This document shows positions 7,957 to 15,341 of a stretch of DNA of 23,863 nt, piece after piece. Below the pieces are notes generated by a model, which was given only the letters and a program-made list of their open reading frames with translations, searched no databases and was not told the origin of the DNA. Every line of letters begins with the position of its first letter. Position 1 is the first letter of the stretch. This stretch comes from Gp6-AA40 sp035647075 (lineage in GTDB: Bacteria > Acidobacteriota > Vicinamibacteria > Vicinamibacterales > UBA2999). Location: contig DASROF010000211.1 of NCBI GenBank assembly GCA_035647075.1, forward strand, positions 1 to 23,863, in the 5' to 3' direction. The position numbers and the translations under genes are program-made.

Positions 7957-8004
7957 CGTAGTGTCCGCCTTCCAGGCGGACGTAGTGTCCGGCTTCAGCC
8001 GGAC
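7957..8004. repeat. Tandem pair of REP-like palindromes
   Basis: Two units beginning GTAGTGTCCG lie 24 bp apart. The first folds as GTCCGCCT/AGGCGGAC (7963-7981, three-base loop) and the second as GTCCGGCT/AGCCGGAC (7987-8004, centre TTCA). They lie between the ABC ATPase stop and the ribosome site of the DUF6496 gene. The second unit matches, in reverse complement, the palindrome at 13920-13937. Confidence 0.85.
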
Positions 8005-8025
8005 CCGGATCACGGAGGAGCTTCC

Positions 8026-8235
8026 ATGGCCAAGAAGTACGGAAAGAGTGCGGGCAAGCGTGTGGAGAGCGCGATGCGGCGCCGGAAGAGCGGCACGCTG
8101 AAGAGCAGCTCGGGTCGCAAGGTCACCAGTCGGAAGCAGGCAATCGCGATCGGGCTGTCGGAGGCGCGCGAGAAGGGCGCCAAGGTCCCGCGAAAGCGAA
8201 CGGGAACGAAGAAGAAGGCCGCCAAGAAGCGCTGA
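8026..8235 (+). CDS. Small basic DUF6496-family protein
   Basis: The product has 69 residues and is dominated by Lys and Arg. It starts MAKKYGKSAGKRVESAMRR and contains SRKQAIAIGLSEAREKGAKV, the recognisable conserved core of DUF6496, then a KKKAAKKR tail like those of histone-like or nucleic-acid-binding proteins. Function is unknown; DNA or RNA binding is inference from charge. The start is convincing: GGAGGAG lies about six bases upstream. Paired palindromes sit directly in front of its ribosome site and may shape its mRNA leader or mark the end of the preceding transcript. Confidence 0.83.
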   Translation: MAKKYGKSAGKRVESAMRRRKSGTLKSSSGRKVTSRKQAIAIGLSEAREKGAKVPRKRTGTKKKAAKKR

Positions 8236-8265
8236 AAAGAGACGCTGCCGGCCGCTGGAGCAGTG

Positions 8266-10563
8266 ATGAGGCTGACGACGGTCCTCGTTCTTCTCTTGTT
8301 CACTTCGCCCGCAGTACGGGCGCAGCAGCCGGCCGCATCGACCACGGTGACGCTGCGCGGCGTCGTCGTGACGAGCAGCGACGTGCCGCTGGCGCGCGTG
8401 CGTGTGGCTGTCGGCGGAGCACCACCTTCGGAAGCGCCCGTTCTGACCGATGACCGCGGCCAGTTCGCGGTGCGTGTGCCAGACACTGAACTCGTGCAGT
8501 TGACGTTCACGAAGGCCAGGTACGCGACGGCACTCGTCGATGTACGCCGGCGCGAACTGAGCGCGCGCGACGACACAATGCGGGTGCGGCTGGCCCTCGG
8601 TGGGGTGATCAGCGGCCAGGTTCGCGATCGATCCGGGGAGCCCGTGCTCCAGGTGGTGGTCACGGCGTGGCGACTAGGTACCGCGCCGCCTGTGCCCCCG
8701 GTGCAAAACGTCACCACCAACGATCTTGGCGAATTCCGTTTTGCGGGCCTTGTTCCGGGAGCGTATGCCCTGGGAATGCGCCCGTCGCCTCAGTTCAACC
8801 CGGCTGCAGCCGCGCAAGACGTACCCGCACAACAGACTGTTAACGTGGGTCTTGGCGCAGAAGTCAGCGGAGTCGACTTCACGATCGACGTGCCCTCCGA
8901 TTCGACACCCCGCGGCACAAACACAGGGCCAACCGCTGCCGGCGGGACCGGTTCGGTGCGCGGGCGCGTCCTGACATCGCGAGGTGTGCCAATCGCCGGC
9001 GCCGTCGTGCAGGGTTATGGCTCGCGCTCAGGTGCGGCGACCGACTCGGTCGAAACCGATGCACGGGGTCGCTTTGTCATCGCAAGGCTCTCACCTGGCG
9101 ATTACCGGGTTCGAGCGTTCAAGAGTGGATACTTCGCTCCCGGCGCCGGGGAACGTCGAAGCGCGATCGATTTCCTCTCGACGAGCGGCTCGTTGGAGGG
9201 GCGCGTTGTCACCGTCGGTCGTGGGCAGACGCTGGATCCGATCGACCTGATCCTCGGACGCGGCGCATCGATCACCGGAACGATCGTTGACGAATTCGGC
9301 GAACCGATGCAGAACGTCTCCGTGAGCGCCCTCGAACTGCGCGCCGTGGGAGGGCGGACGCGTGCACTCCGCGCTTCGTCCCAGGGCACTACCGGACGAA
9401 CTGACGATCGGGGTCAGTACCGCTTGTTCGGCCTCCAGCCGGGTACCTATGTTGTGCAGGCCGTCGCGAGCGACGTACTCACAACCACCGATGGGTACGT
9501 CACACAGTTCTACCCAGGTACCCCCATCATCGATCTGGCGACGCCGACGAAACTCGACATCGATCAGGCTGCGGCAGGCGTCGATTTGAGGCTGGTGCCG
9601 GGCCCGACGATACGTGTGCGGGGAACGGTCTCTGACCCTGCGGGAAAGTCTCCGGAGAGGACGACGCTGACGCTGACGGCGGATGCACGGTCGGGCGGCA
9701 TTCAAACAGAACCGGTGCGAACGACCAGCAACGAGGATGGGACGTTCGTTTTCAACAACGTCGCGCCCGGTGATTACGTCGTTCAGGCCACGTCGATGGG
9801 CTTTCCCGGCCCCGGGGCAAACGTGCCGATCGCCAATCAGTTCGTCGCCGCGCCCGTGACCGTCGGCAGCGCCGACCTGCCTCCGTTACGGTTGACGCTG
9901 GCGCGGGGTGCGAGCTTGATGGGCCGCGTTGTCTATGAGGGCTTTACCGAGCCGCCCGCTCCGTACTCTGGGCCAACCCTGGTGGCTGTTTCAGCCGCCT
10001 TCGATCGCGACCCGCTCGCGTTAAACGGTTCCGTGGGTTTTACTCTCTTGTCCGACAACACGTTTGAGTATCGAGGCGTGTTTGGCAGCAATGTTCTTGT
10101 CAGTCAATCCCTGCGCAACCCCGATTGGTATGTGAAGTCAATCACGTATCGAGGTGAGGACCTGGCCGACTCACCGTTCGACTTCGGATTCAGTGAGACG
10201 TTCCGCGACATTGAAGTCGTCGTGTCCGCCCGCGGCTCCCGCGTCACGGGGCGCGCGACCGACGATCACGCGGTGCCGGTTCGCGACTACACGGTCGCGC
10301 TGTTTGCCGCGGACCGGTCGAAGTGGAGCGTCCGTTCGCGTTGGTTGAAGGTTGGGCGTTCAACGCAGGACGGCGCGTTCAGGCTCACCGGTGTGGTTCC
10401 CGGCGACTACTGGGTTGTGGCTGTCGATCGCCTGGAGGGCACTGAGGTCGCGGGCGATCTGCAGAATCCCGAACTGCTGGATGCTCTCGCGTCTCGGGCT
10501 CAGCGCATCACGCTCGGCGAGGGGCAGTCGCAGGACCTCACGCTCCGCCTCATTCGCCGCTGA
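8266..10563 (+). CDS. Secreted multi-domain protein with CarboxypepD_reg-like repeats
   Basis: The 765-residue protein begins with a Sec signal (MRLTTVLVLLLFTSP, cleavage near VRAQ). The rest is a string of about seven carboxypeptidase regulatory-like/Ig-like beta domains. Each opens with a G-x-V/I-x(6)-P-L/V pattern: LRGVVVTSSDVPL, ISGQVRDRSGEPV, VRGRVLTSRGVPI, ITGTIVDEFGEPM, VRGTVSDPAGKSP, LMGRVVYEGFTEP and VTGRATDDHAVPV. Several end with the matching PGDY/PGTY-V-x-A motif. No enzyme domain, TonB plug or C-terminal anchor is evident, so a structural or carbohydrate/peptide-binding surface role is possible but not shown. ATG 8266 is chosen over GTG 8263 because GGAG at 8257-8260 has better spacing. 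The next gene begins one base after the stop, so the two are probably co-transcribed. Confidence 0.85.
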   Translation: MRLTTVLVLLLFTSPAVRAQQPAASTTVTLRGVVVTSSDVPLARVRVAVGGAPPSEAPVLTDDRGQFAVRVPDTELVQLTFTKARYATALVDVRRRELSARDDTMRVRLALGGVISGQVRDRSGEPVLQVVVTAWRLGTAPPVPPVQNVTTNDLGEFRFAGLVPGAYALGMRPSPQFNPAAAAQDVPAQQTVNVGLGAEVSGVDFTIDVPSDSTPRGTNTGPTAAGGTGSVRGRVLTSRGVPIAGAVVQGYGSRSGAATDSVETDARGRFVIARLSPGDYRVRAFKSGYFAPGAGERRSAIDFLSTSGSLEGRVVTVGRGQTLDPIDLILGRGASITGTIVDEFGEPMQNVSVSALELRAVGGRTRALRASSQGTTGRTDDRGQYRLFGLQPGTYVVQAVASDVLTTTDGYVTQFYPGTPIIDLATPTKLDIDQAAAGVDLRLVPGPTIRVRGTVSDPAGKSPERTTLTLTADARSGGIQTEPVRTTSNEDGTFVFNNVAPGDYVVQATSMGFPGPGANVPIANQFVAAPVTVGSADLPPLRLTLARGASLMGRVVYEGFTEPPAPYSGPTLVAVSAAFDRDPLALNGSVGFTLLSDNTFEYRGVFGSNVLVSQSLRNPDWYVKSITYRGEDLADSPFDFGFSETFRDIEVVVSARGSRVTGRATDDHAVPVRDYTVALFAADRSKWSVRSRWLKVGRSTQDGAFRLTGVVPGDYWVVAVDRLEGTEVAGDLQNPELLDALASRAQRITLGEGQSQDLTLRLIRR

Positions 10564-10564
10564 C

Positions 10565-12541
10565 GTGGCCGTCCCCTCCGCCAAGGCGTCGGCGAGACCG
10601 TACGGGACGTGGCCGTCTCCGATCTCTGCCGCGGTCGTTGCTGCGCAGGGCGTGCGGCTCGGCGCGGTGGCCGTCGATGGCGACGACATCTACTGGATAG
10701 AAGGCCGCCCGCATGAGGGCGGGCGCAACGTGCTTGTCCGGCGGCGACCCGATGGATCGACGGCCGACGTCACCCTTCCAGAGTTCAACGTTCGCTCACG
10801 CGTGCACGAGTACGGCGGCGGTGCGTACGTGGTGTCGCACGGAACCGTCTATTTCTCGAACTTCACCGACCAGCGCGTGTATCAAACCGGCATCGACAGC
10901 GCGAACCCTGCTCCGATCACCCCGGAAGGGAAGTGCTTCTACGCGGACTACGCGATCGATCCGTTGCGGCCGCGATTGGCCTGCGTCCGCGAGGATCACG
11001 CCGACGAAGGTGAGGCGGTGACCACATTGGTGAGTATTCCGCTGGACGGAGAGCTCCACGCCGGCGAGGTCATCGCCTCCGGCCACGATTTCTACTCGAC
11101 GCCGCGATTTAGCCCGGATGGTTCGCAACTGTGCTGGCTCGCGTGGCGACACCCGAACATGCCGTGGGATGGAACGGAGTTGTGGGTGGGTGACGTCACA
11201 ACCACTGGCGCGATCGCCCAGGCGCACATCGTCGCAGGCGGCAATGAGGAATCGATCTACCAGCCCGGATGGGGACCTGACGGCTCTCTGTACTTCGTCA
11301 GTGATCGAGACGGTTGGTGGAAGATCTTCCGTTCTCAATACGAGCCGGTTCTGAAGGATCCGCCTTCCGAGGCGGAGTTCGGGCGGCCGCAGTGGGTATT
11401 CGGTACGACCACGTGGGCGTTTGTCGGACCGGCGCGCATGGTCGCCGCGTACACGCAGCGCGGACGTTGGTTTCTTGCCGACGTCAACACCGAGACCGGT
11501 GCGTGGCACACGATCGAGACCGACCTCGAGCCGCACGACTGGATAGCTGCGCCGTCGGCCCGGCTGAAGCCTGACACTACGACGCCGGAGGTGATTCTCG
11601 TCGCTGCCTCGCCGACGCGTGCAGACGCCGTCTTGCGCTTTGATGTCGACTCAGGGCGTGCGGAGGTCCTGCGCGCGTCCTCGTCCCTCGAGCTCAATCG
11701 CGCCGACGTATCTGTTCCGCAATCGATTCAGTTTCCGACAGCAGATGGAGACACCGCGCACGCCATTTATTACGCGCCGACCAATGCCCTGCACGACGGC
11801 CCGCCGGACGAGCGGCCGCCGCTGATTGCCATCAGCCACGGTGGACCGACGACGGCGACGAATGCGACGCTGGATTTGAGAATCCAGTACTGGACAAGTC
11901 GCGGTTTTGCGGTGGTCGATGTGAACTATCGCGGCAGCTCGGGCTTTGGGCGCGACTATCGCAACCGGCTGCGCGGTACGTGGGGCGTGGCCGACGTCGC
12001 GGACATGGTCCACGCGGCCCGCGACCTTGTCGACTCCAGCCGGGCTGACGCATCACGCCTCGCGATCCGCGGCGGCAGCGCGGGTGGCTACACGACCCTG
12101 GCGGCGTTGATGTTTCATCCCGGTGTGTTCACGGCCGGCGCGAGCTACTACGGGATCAGCGATATCGAAGTGCTCGCACACGATACGCACAAATTCGAGG
12201 CCCGGTATCTGGATCGGCTCATCGGTCCCTATCCGGCGGCGCGCGAGACATATCGCGCGCGCTCGCCGATTCATTTCGTCGATCGGCTCGCCTGTCCGCT
12301 CATCCTGTTTCAGGGACTCGAGGACCGCGTCGTGCCGCCGAATCAGAGTGAGATGATGGCGTCGGCGGCGCGAGCCAAGGGCCTGCCAGTTGCGTATCTG
12401 GCGTTCGAAGGCGAGCAGCACGGATTTCGGAAAGCGGAGACGATCGTGAGAAGCCTCGAAGCCGAGTTGTACTTCTATGGAGCGGTGTTCGGGTTCACGC
12501 CGGCGGATGCACTGCAGCCGATTCAGATCGACAATGTGTAA
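10565..12541 (+). CDS. Prolyl-oligopeptidase-family serine peptidase (S9, acylaminoacyl-peptidase-like)
   Basis: From GTG 10565 the 658-residue product has an N-terminal beta-propeller (about 1-400; repeat-like blades such as DDIYWIEGRP and GSLYFVSDRDGWW) and a C-terminal alpha/beta-hydrolase domain. The triad is Ser505 in GGSAGGY, Asp587 in LEDRVV and His619 in GEQHGF. It should cleave short peptides or remove N-acylated residues; no signal peptide is seen, so it is probably cytoplasmic. The frame extends upstream to 10352 inside the preceding gene, but that part is antisense-like shadow; GTG 10565 follows the previous stop by one base. Odd feature: residues 332-339 (ARLKPDTT) are encoded by a REP-like palindrome copy located at the propeller/hydrolase approach. 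Confidence 0.92.
   Translation: MAVPSAKASARPYGTWPSPISAAVVAAQGVRLGAVAVDGDDIYWIEGRPHEGGRNVLVRRRPDGSTADVTLPEFNVRSRVHEYGGGAYVVSHGTVYFSNFTDQRVYQTGIDSANPAPITPEGKCFYADYAIDPLRPRLACVREDHADEGEAVTTLVSIPLDGELHAGEVIASGHDFYSTPRFSPDGSQLCWLAWRHPNMPWDGTELWVGDVTTTGAIAQAHIVAGGNEESIYQPGWGPDGSLYFVSDRDGWWKIFRSQYEPVLKDPPSEAEFGRPQWVFGTTTWAFVGPARMVAAYTQRGRWFLADVNTETGAWHTIETDLEPHDWIAAPSARLKPDTTTPEVILVAASPTRADAVLRFDVDSGRAEVLRASSSLELNRADVSVPQSIQFPTADGDTAHAIYYAPTNALHDGPPDERPPLIAISHGGPTTATNATLDLRIQYWTSRGFAVVDVNYRGSSGFGRDYRNRLRGTWGVADVADMVHAARDLVDSSRADASRLAIRGGSAGGYTTLAALMFHPGVFTAGASYYGISDIEVLAHDTHKFEARYLDRLIGPYPAARETYRARSPIHFVDRLACPLILFQGLEDRVVPPNQSEMMASAARAKGLPVAYLAFEGEQHGFRKAETIVRSLEAELYFYGAVFGFTPADALQPIQIDNV
11558..11581. 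repeat. REP-like palindrome copy inside the S9 peptidase reading frame
   Basis: GCCCGGCTGAAGCCTGAC followed by ACTACG matches, with two changes in the palindrome, the reverse complement of the unit at 7981-8004 (GTCCGGCTGAAGCCGGAC followed by ACTACG). It is read in frame as A-R-L-K-P-D-T-T, residues 332-339 of the peptidase. Confidence 0.75.
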
Positions 12542-12542
12542 C

Positions 12543-12564
12543 CGCGAACGACGCGACGTTCGCG
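12543..12564. other. Intergenic hairpin between S9 peptidase and macro-domain genes
   Basis: A perfect 8-bp inverted repeat CGCGAACG / CGTTCGCG with a six-base loop begins two bases after the peptidase stop. There is no T-tract, so it may be an mRNA-processing or weak termination hairpin rather than an intrinsic terminator. Confidence 0.4.
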
Positions 12565-12573
12565 ACGACGGTG

Positions 12574-13116
12574 ATGCCAATCGAGGTGATTCAGGCCGAC
12601 ATCACGACGCTCGACGTCGATGCGATCGTCAATGCGGCCAATGAGCGGATGCTGGGGGGCGGCGGGGTGGACGGCGCGATCCATCGCGCCGCAGGTCCGG
12701 GGTTGCTCGACGCCTGCCGCCGCGTCGCCGAGGTGCGTCCCGGCGTCAGATGTCCGACAGGTGAGGCACGGCTGACGGCTGGTTTCCGGCTGCCGGCGCG
12801 ATATGTGATTCACACCGTCGGCCCAGTGTGGGCGGGCGGCACGCGAGGCGAGGCGGAGCTGCTGGCGCAGTGCTATCGCAGCGCACTCGACGTCGCGTTG
12901 AACGAGCAGCTTCGTTCGATCGCCTTTCCGGCGATCAGCTGCGGAATCTACCGCTATCCGGTTGACGAGGCGGCTACAATCGCCGTCCGGGTCGTGCACG
13001 CGTTCCTCGACGCGTACGATCTGCCGGAGCGCGTCGTGCTCGTGGCGTTTGACGAGAGGATGTGTGACGTCCTGACGGCGAAGCTCGCCAGACACTCTGA
13101 CGCCGGGCCGGCCTGA
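12574..13116 (+). CDS. Macro-domain ADP-ribosyl hydrolase (MacroD / O-acetyl-ADP-ribose deacetylase type)
   Basis: The 180-residue protein is one macro domain. Ligand-binding motifs are QADITTLDVDAIVNAAN (7-23), GGGGVDGAIHRAAG (28-41), YVIHTVGPVW and the late FPAISCGIYRYPVDEAA, which together mark the MacroD group that removes ADP-ribose from proteins or hydrolyses O-acetyl-ADP-ribose. It is cytoplasmic. Starts at GTG 12571 and ATG 12574 are adjacent; the ATG fits the family N-terminus, but no clear ribosome site is present. The stop codon TGA lies in the centre of a degenerate REP-like palindrome, so the last residues GPA come from the repeat. No ADP-ribosyltransferase partner is visible nearby. 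Confidence 0.93.
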   Translation: MPIEVIQADITTLDVDAIVNAANERMLGGGGVDGAIHRAAGPGLLDACRRVAEVRPGVRCPTGEARLTAGFRLPARYVIHTVGPVWAGGTRGEAELLAQCYRSALDVALNEQLRSIAFPAISCGIYRYPVDEAATIAVRVVHAFLDAYDLPERVVLVAFDERMCDVLTAKLARHSDAGPA

Positions 13117-13125
13117 AGGTCGACC
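13106..13125. repeat. Degenerate REP-like palindrome over the macro-gene stop codon
   Basis: The arms GGCCGGCCT and AGGTCGACC flank a GA centre, with one G-T pair and one mismatch. The central CCTGAAGG includes the TGA stop (13114-13116). It has the same TGAA centre as the palindromes at 13920 and 15314. Confidence 0.6.
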
Positions 13126-13141
13126 TCTGCGGGCGGAGATG

Positions 13142-13173
13142 GTCTTCGCTATCTTCCGGTCTTCGTGGTTTAG
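13142..13173. repeat. CTTCG-rich dispersed repeat, half copy
   Basis: The stretch CTTCGCTATCTTCCGG followed by TCTTCGTGGTTTAG resembles the right arm of the larger inverted repeat at 23444-23474 (CTTCGTGCGCTTCGCGG, CCTTCGCGGTTCAAG). Both copies lie shortly upstream of a start codon. The matching left arm is not present here. Confidence 0.5.
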
Positions 13174-13186
13174 TGTGGAGCGACAG

Positions 13187-13918
13187 ATGGACATCAACCG
13201 ACCGACTCGCCGTGAATTCCTGCTGACGATTGTGCTGGCGCTGATGACGGCATCGACTCTTGCCGCGCAGACGCCGACGAAGCAGCCGATGAAGATCGCG
13301 TTCATCGGCTCGGGCCGTCAGGGCGGTGCACTCGGCCTGCAGTTCGCCAAAGCCGGTCACGAGGTGATGTTCTCGTCGCGGCATCCGGAAACGCTCAAGG
13401 ACCTGGTTGCGAAAGCCGGCGCGAACGCCCGCGCGGGGCTTCCGGACGAAGCAGCGAAATGGGGCGACGTCATCGTGATCGCCGTGCCGTACGGTTCCAC
13501 GCCGCAGGTCGGCAAGGACTACGCCGCGCTCATGAAGGGGAAGGTGGTCATCGACCTTGGCAATCCGAACGTCAATCGCGACGGTCCGATGGCGACCGAG
13601 GCGATCAAGAAGGGAACGGGCGTCGCATCGGCCGAGTTCCTGCCGGGTGTCCGCCTGGTGCGCGCGTTCAACGCGTTGAGCTTCGTGCAGGTGGAACGCG
13701 ATGCGCATCGCGCGGGCGAGAAGCTGGCTATTCCAGTGGCGGGCGACGATCCGGCAGCCGTGGCCATTGTCGTTCGACTCGCCCAGGATGCCGGCTTTGA
13801 TCCGGTGGTCGTTGGTAACCTCTCCCGCGCGCGCGAGTTCGACACCGGCACGCCCGTGTATGTCAAAGGTCTGACCGCGCGTCAGCTGCGCGAAGCGCTC
13901 AAGCTGCCGAATCCATAA
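13187..13918 (+). CDS. Exported NAD(P)-binding oxidoreductase, F420:NADPH reductase-like, with Tat-type leader
   Basis: From ATG 13187 (GGAG at 13177-13180, six-base spacing) the product has 243 residues. An N-terminal leader, TRREFLLTIVLAL, has the twin Arg, Phe and hydrophobic core of a Tat signal and ends LAAQ. A Rossmann domain follows: KIAFIGSGRQGGALG (36-50), FSSRHPE for the nucleotide ribose/phosphate loop, VIVIAVPYGST and KVVIDLGNPN. The C-terminal part (FLPGVRLVRAFNAL, VAGDDPAAVAIV) matches the NADPH-dependent F420 reductase/NADP oxidoreductase group. The physiological acceptor is unknown. An upstream ATG at 13139 is rejected because its leader is repeat-derived. Tat export would fit a protein folded with its cofactor. 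Confidence 0.87.
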   Translation: MDINRPTRREFLLTIVLALMTASTLAAQTPTKQPMKIAFIGSGRQGGALGLQFAKAGHEVMFSSRHPETLKDLVAKAGANARAGLPDEAAKWGDVIVIAVPYGSTPQVGKDYAALMKGKVVIDLGNPNVNRDGPMATEAIKKGTGVASAEFLPGVRLVRAFNALSFVQVERDAHRAGEKLAIPVAGDDPAAVAIVVRLAQDAGFDPVVVGNLSRAREFDTGTPVYVKGLTARQLREALKLPNP

Positions 13919-13919
13919 G

Positions 13920-13937
13920 GTCCGGCTGAAGCCGGAC
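13920..13937. repeat. REP-like palindrome after the oxidoreductase gene
   Basis: A perfect GTCCGGCT / AGCCGGAC stem with a GA centre starts one base after the TAA stop and is followed by GCGACGACG. It is the reverse complement of the unit at 7987-8004 and overlaps the open frame that leads into the next gene. Confidence 0.85.
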
Positions 13938-14078
13938 GCGACGACGCCACTGAATACGCTCGCCCTCTTTCTCGCGCTGCAGCGCTGGCGGCTGCCAGCG
14001 TGGGTCCCATCTGGCCACGGTCAGTCGGTCGGTGCGCTGACGCGGCTGGTTGCGGCCATCAGTCTGTTCGCACTCGAA

Positions 14079-15323
14079 ATGCAGGTGGCGACCTGGACGG
14101 GCGTTGCCACTCTTCGATCTGTTTTTCTGATCAACGCCGCGGTCGGCGTGCTGGCGTTCGCGGCGACGCGGCGCAACGCCATTCTCGACCTGCCGTTTCG
14201 TGCGTTCCCGCTCGCCGTGGCCGGCGCAATGACGCTGCTCGTGCTCGTGGTGAATCTCGCGCACCCGCTGCAGGCCGCCGATCCCTACCACCTCGAACGG
14301 GTGGCGCAGATTCAGCGTCTCGGAACGCTCGCCTACGACACATCCAATCTCGATCAGAAGGTCAACGTGCTTGGCTGGACGTACGAGCTGGTGCTCGCCG
14401 ACGTCGATCAGATTCCGTTGATCGGACACTCGCTGCTGCGTGTGCATGGACTGTTCGGGATCGCGCTGTATCTGCTGGCCATCGGAGCGGCGCGAACGTG
14501 GTTCGGCACCGGCCGCTGGTGCCGCGCCGCGATCTTTGCGGTCCCGGTCGTATTCCACCAGTTCGTACTGGTGAAGAACGATCTGTTCGGCGCCGTGCCA
14601 GCGATCGTCGTGCTGGCGTGGCTCGTCGCGCGCGCGGACGAGGCGTCGACCCGTGAGATCGGCTGGGCCGCCTGGCTCACCGGGTTCGCCGTTGCGATCA
14701 AGCTCACCAGCGCTCCGCTGGCAGTGGTGTTCGTGGGAGCGCTGTTGCTTGTACGGCAGGATCGCCTGCGCGTGCTGACGGCGGCGGCGATCGGCGGACT
14801 GCTTGGCGCCGTGTGCGGCGGCATGGCGTTCACGATGATCGAGAACACGCGCTGGTACGGCAGCCCGCTGGCGATTCACGAAGCCGGAGGTTCGTACAAC
14901 CGCAACGCCACGATCGGCGAGGTGGGTGTCAGCATCTTCCGGTTCTTCGTCAGCCTGTTCGATCTCGGGCTGATCACCAGAGCGGTCTGGCCGGGTCGTG
15001 GAGGGTGGGGCGGAACGTTCGGCCTGCCGCTCGTCTGGGCAATGGCGCTCTTGCTGCTGCGCTACCGCTCGAGTGTGTCTGCTCGACGCGCGCTGTGGAT
15101 CGCCGGCGCCTACTTCCTGATCTTCGCCGCCATCTACACCGACGCTGACATCGCGCATCGCCTGGCGCTTGCGCCCGGACTGCTTTTGATCGTTGTGGCG
15201 ATCTCACTCAGCAACGGCGAAGACGCCACGTCGCGACGCATGCGTCTCGCACTCGCGGTCGTGATGGTCTTGTCGGCGGCGCAGATTCTCCGGAGCGCGG
15301 CACTCTATCTGACTTCCGCCTGA
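14079..15323 (+). CDS. Polytopic membrane protein, possible GT-C-type glycosyltransferase
   Basis: The 414-residue (from ATG) product is very hydrophobic, with about nine to ten membrane segments such as AVAGAMTLLVLVVNLA, GLFGIALYLLAIGAA, APLAVVFVGALLL and LVWAMALLLL. After the second segment is an outside loop with DPYHLERV, an acidic motif placed like the first loop of dolichyl-phosphate-sugar transferases; I infer a GT39-like fold, not a proven function. The frame is open back through 13920 with no ATG, GTG or TTG, and its translation (LNTLALFLALQRW, then GALTRLVAAISLFALEMQVATW) looks like true N-terminal sequence with a membrane span that ATG 14079 would cut. The real start may be an unusual one such as CTG 13950. 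The stop TGA is supplied by a REP-like palindrome. Confidence 0.75.
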   Translation: MQVATWTGVATLRSVFLINAAVGVLAFAATRRNAILDLPFRAFPLAVAGAMTLLVLVVNLAHPLQAADPYHLERVAQIQRLGTLAYDTSNLDQKVNVLGWTYELVLADVDQIPLIGHSLLRVHGLFGIALYLLAIGAARTWFGTGRWCRAAIFAVPVVFHQFVLVKNDLFGAVPAIVVLAWLVARADEASTREIGWAAWLTGFAVAIKLTSAPLAVVFVGALLLVRQDRLRVLTAAAIGGLLGAVCGGMAFTMIENTRWYGSPLAIHEAGGSYNRNATIGEVGVSIFRFFVSLFDLGLITRAVWPGRGGWGGTFGLPLVWAMALLLLRYRSSVSARRALWIAGAYFLIFAAIYTDADIAHRLALAPGLLLIVVAISLSNGEDATSRRMRLALAVVMVLSAAQILRSAALYLTSA

Positions 15324-15331
15324 AGGCGGAA
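15314..15331. repeat. REP-like palindrome between convergent genes, over a stop codon
   Basis: A perfect TTCCGCCT / AGGCGGAA palindrome with a GA centre lies between the membrane-protein gene and the convergent dipeptidyl-peptidase gene. The TGA stop of the former is 15321-15323, in the palindrome centre. It may also serve as a bidirectional terminator, but there is no T-tract. Confidence 0.75.
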
Positions 15332-15341
15332 CTGCAGGTGT

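Noticed and set aside
10352..10564. Upstream extension of the S9 peptidase
   Set aside because: It lies inside the preceding gene in another frame and shows no peptidase or signal-like sequence; GTG 10565 fits better.
13899..15158. 419-codon minus-strand frame opposite the membrane protein
   Set aside because: It is Arg/Gln/His-rich shadow; the plus strand encodes convincing membrane spans.
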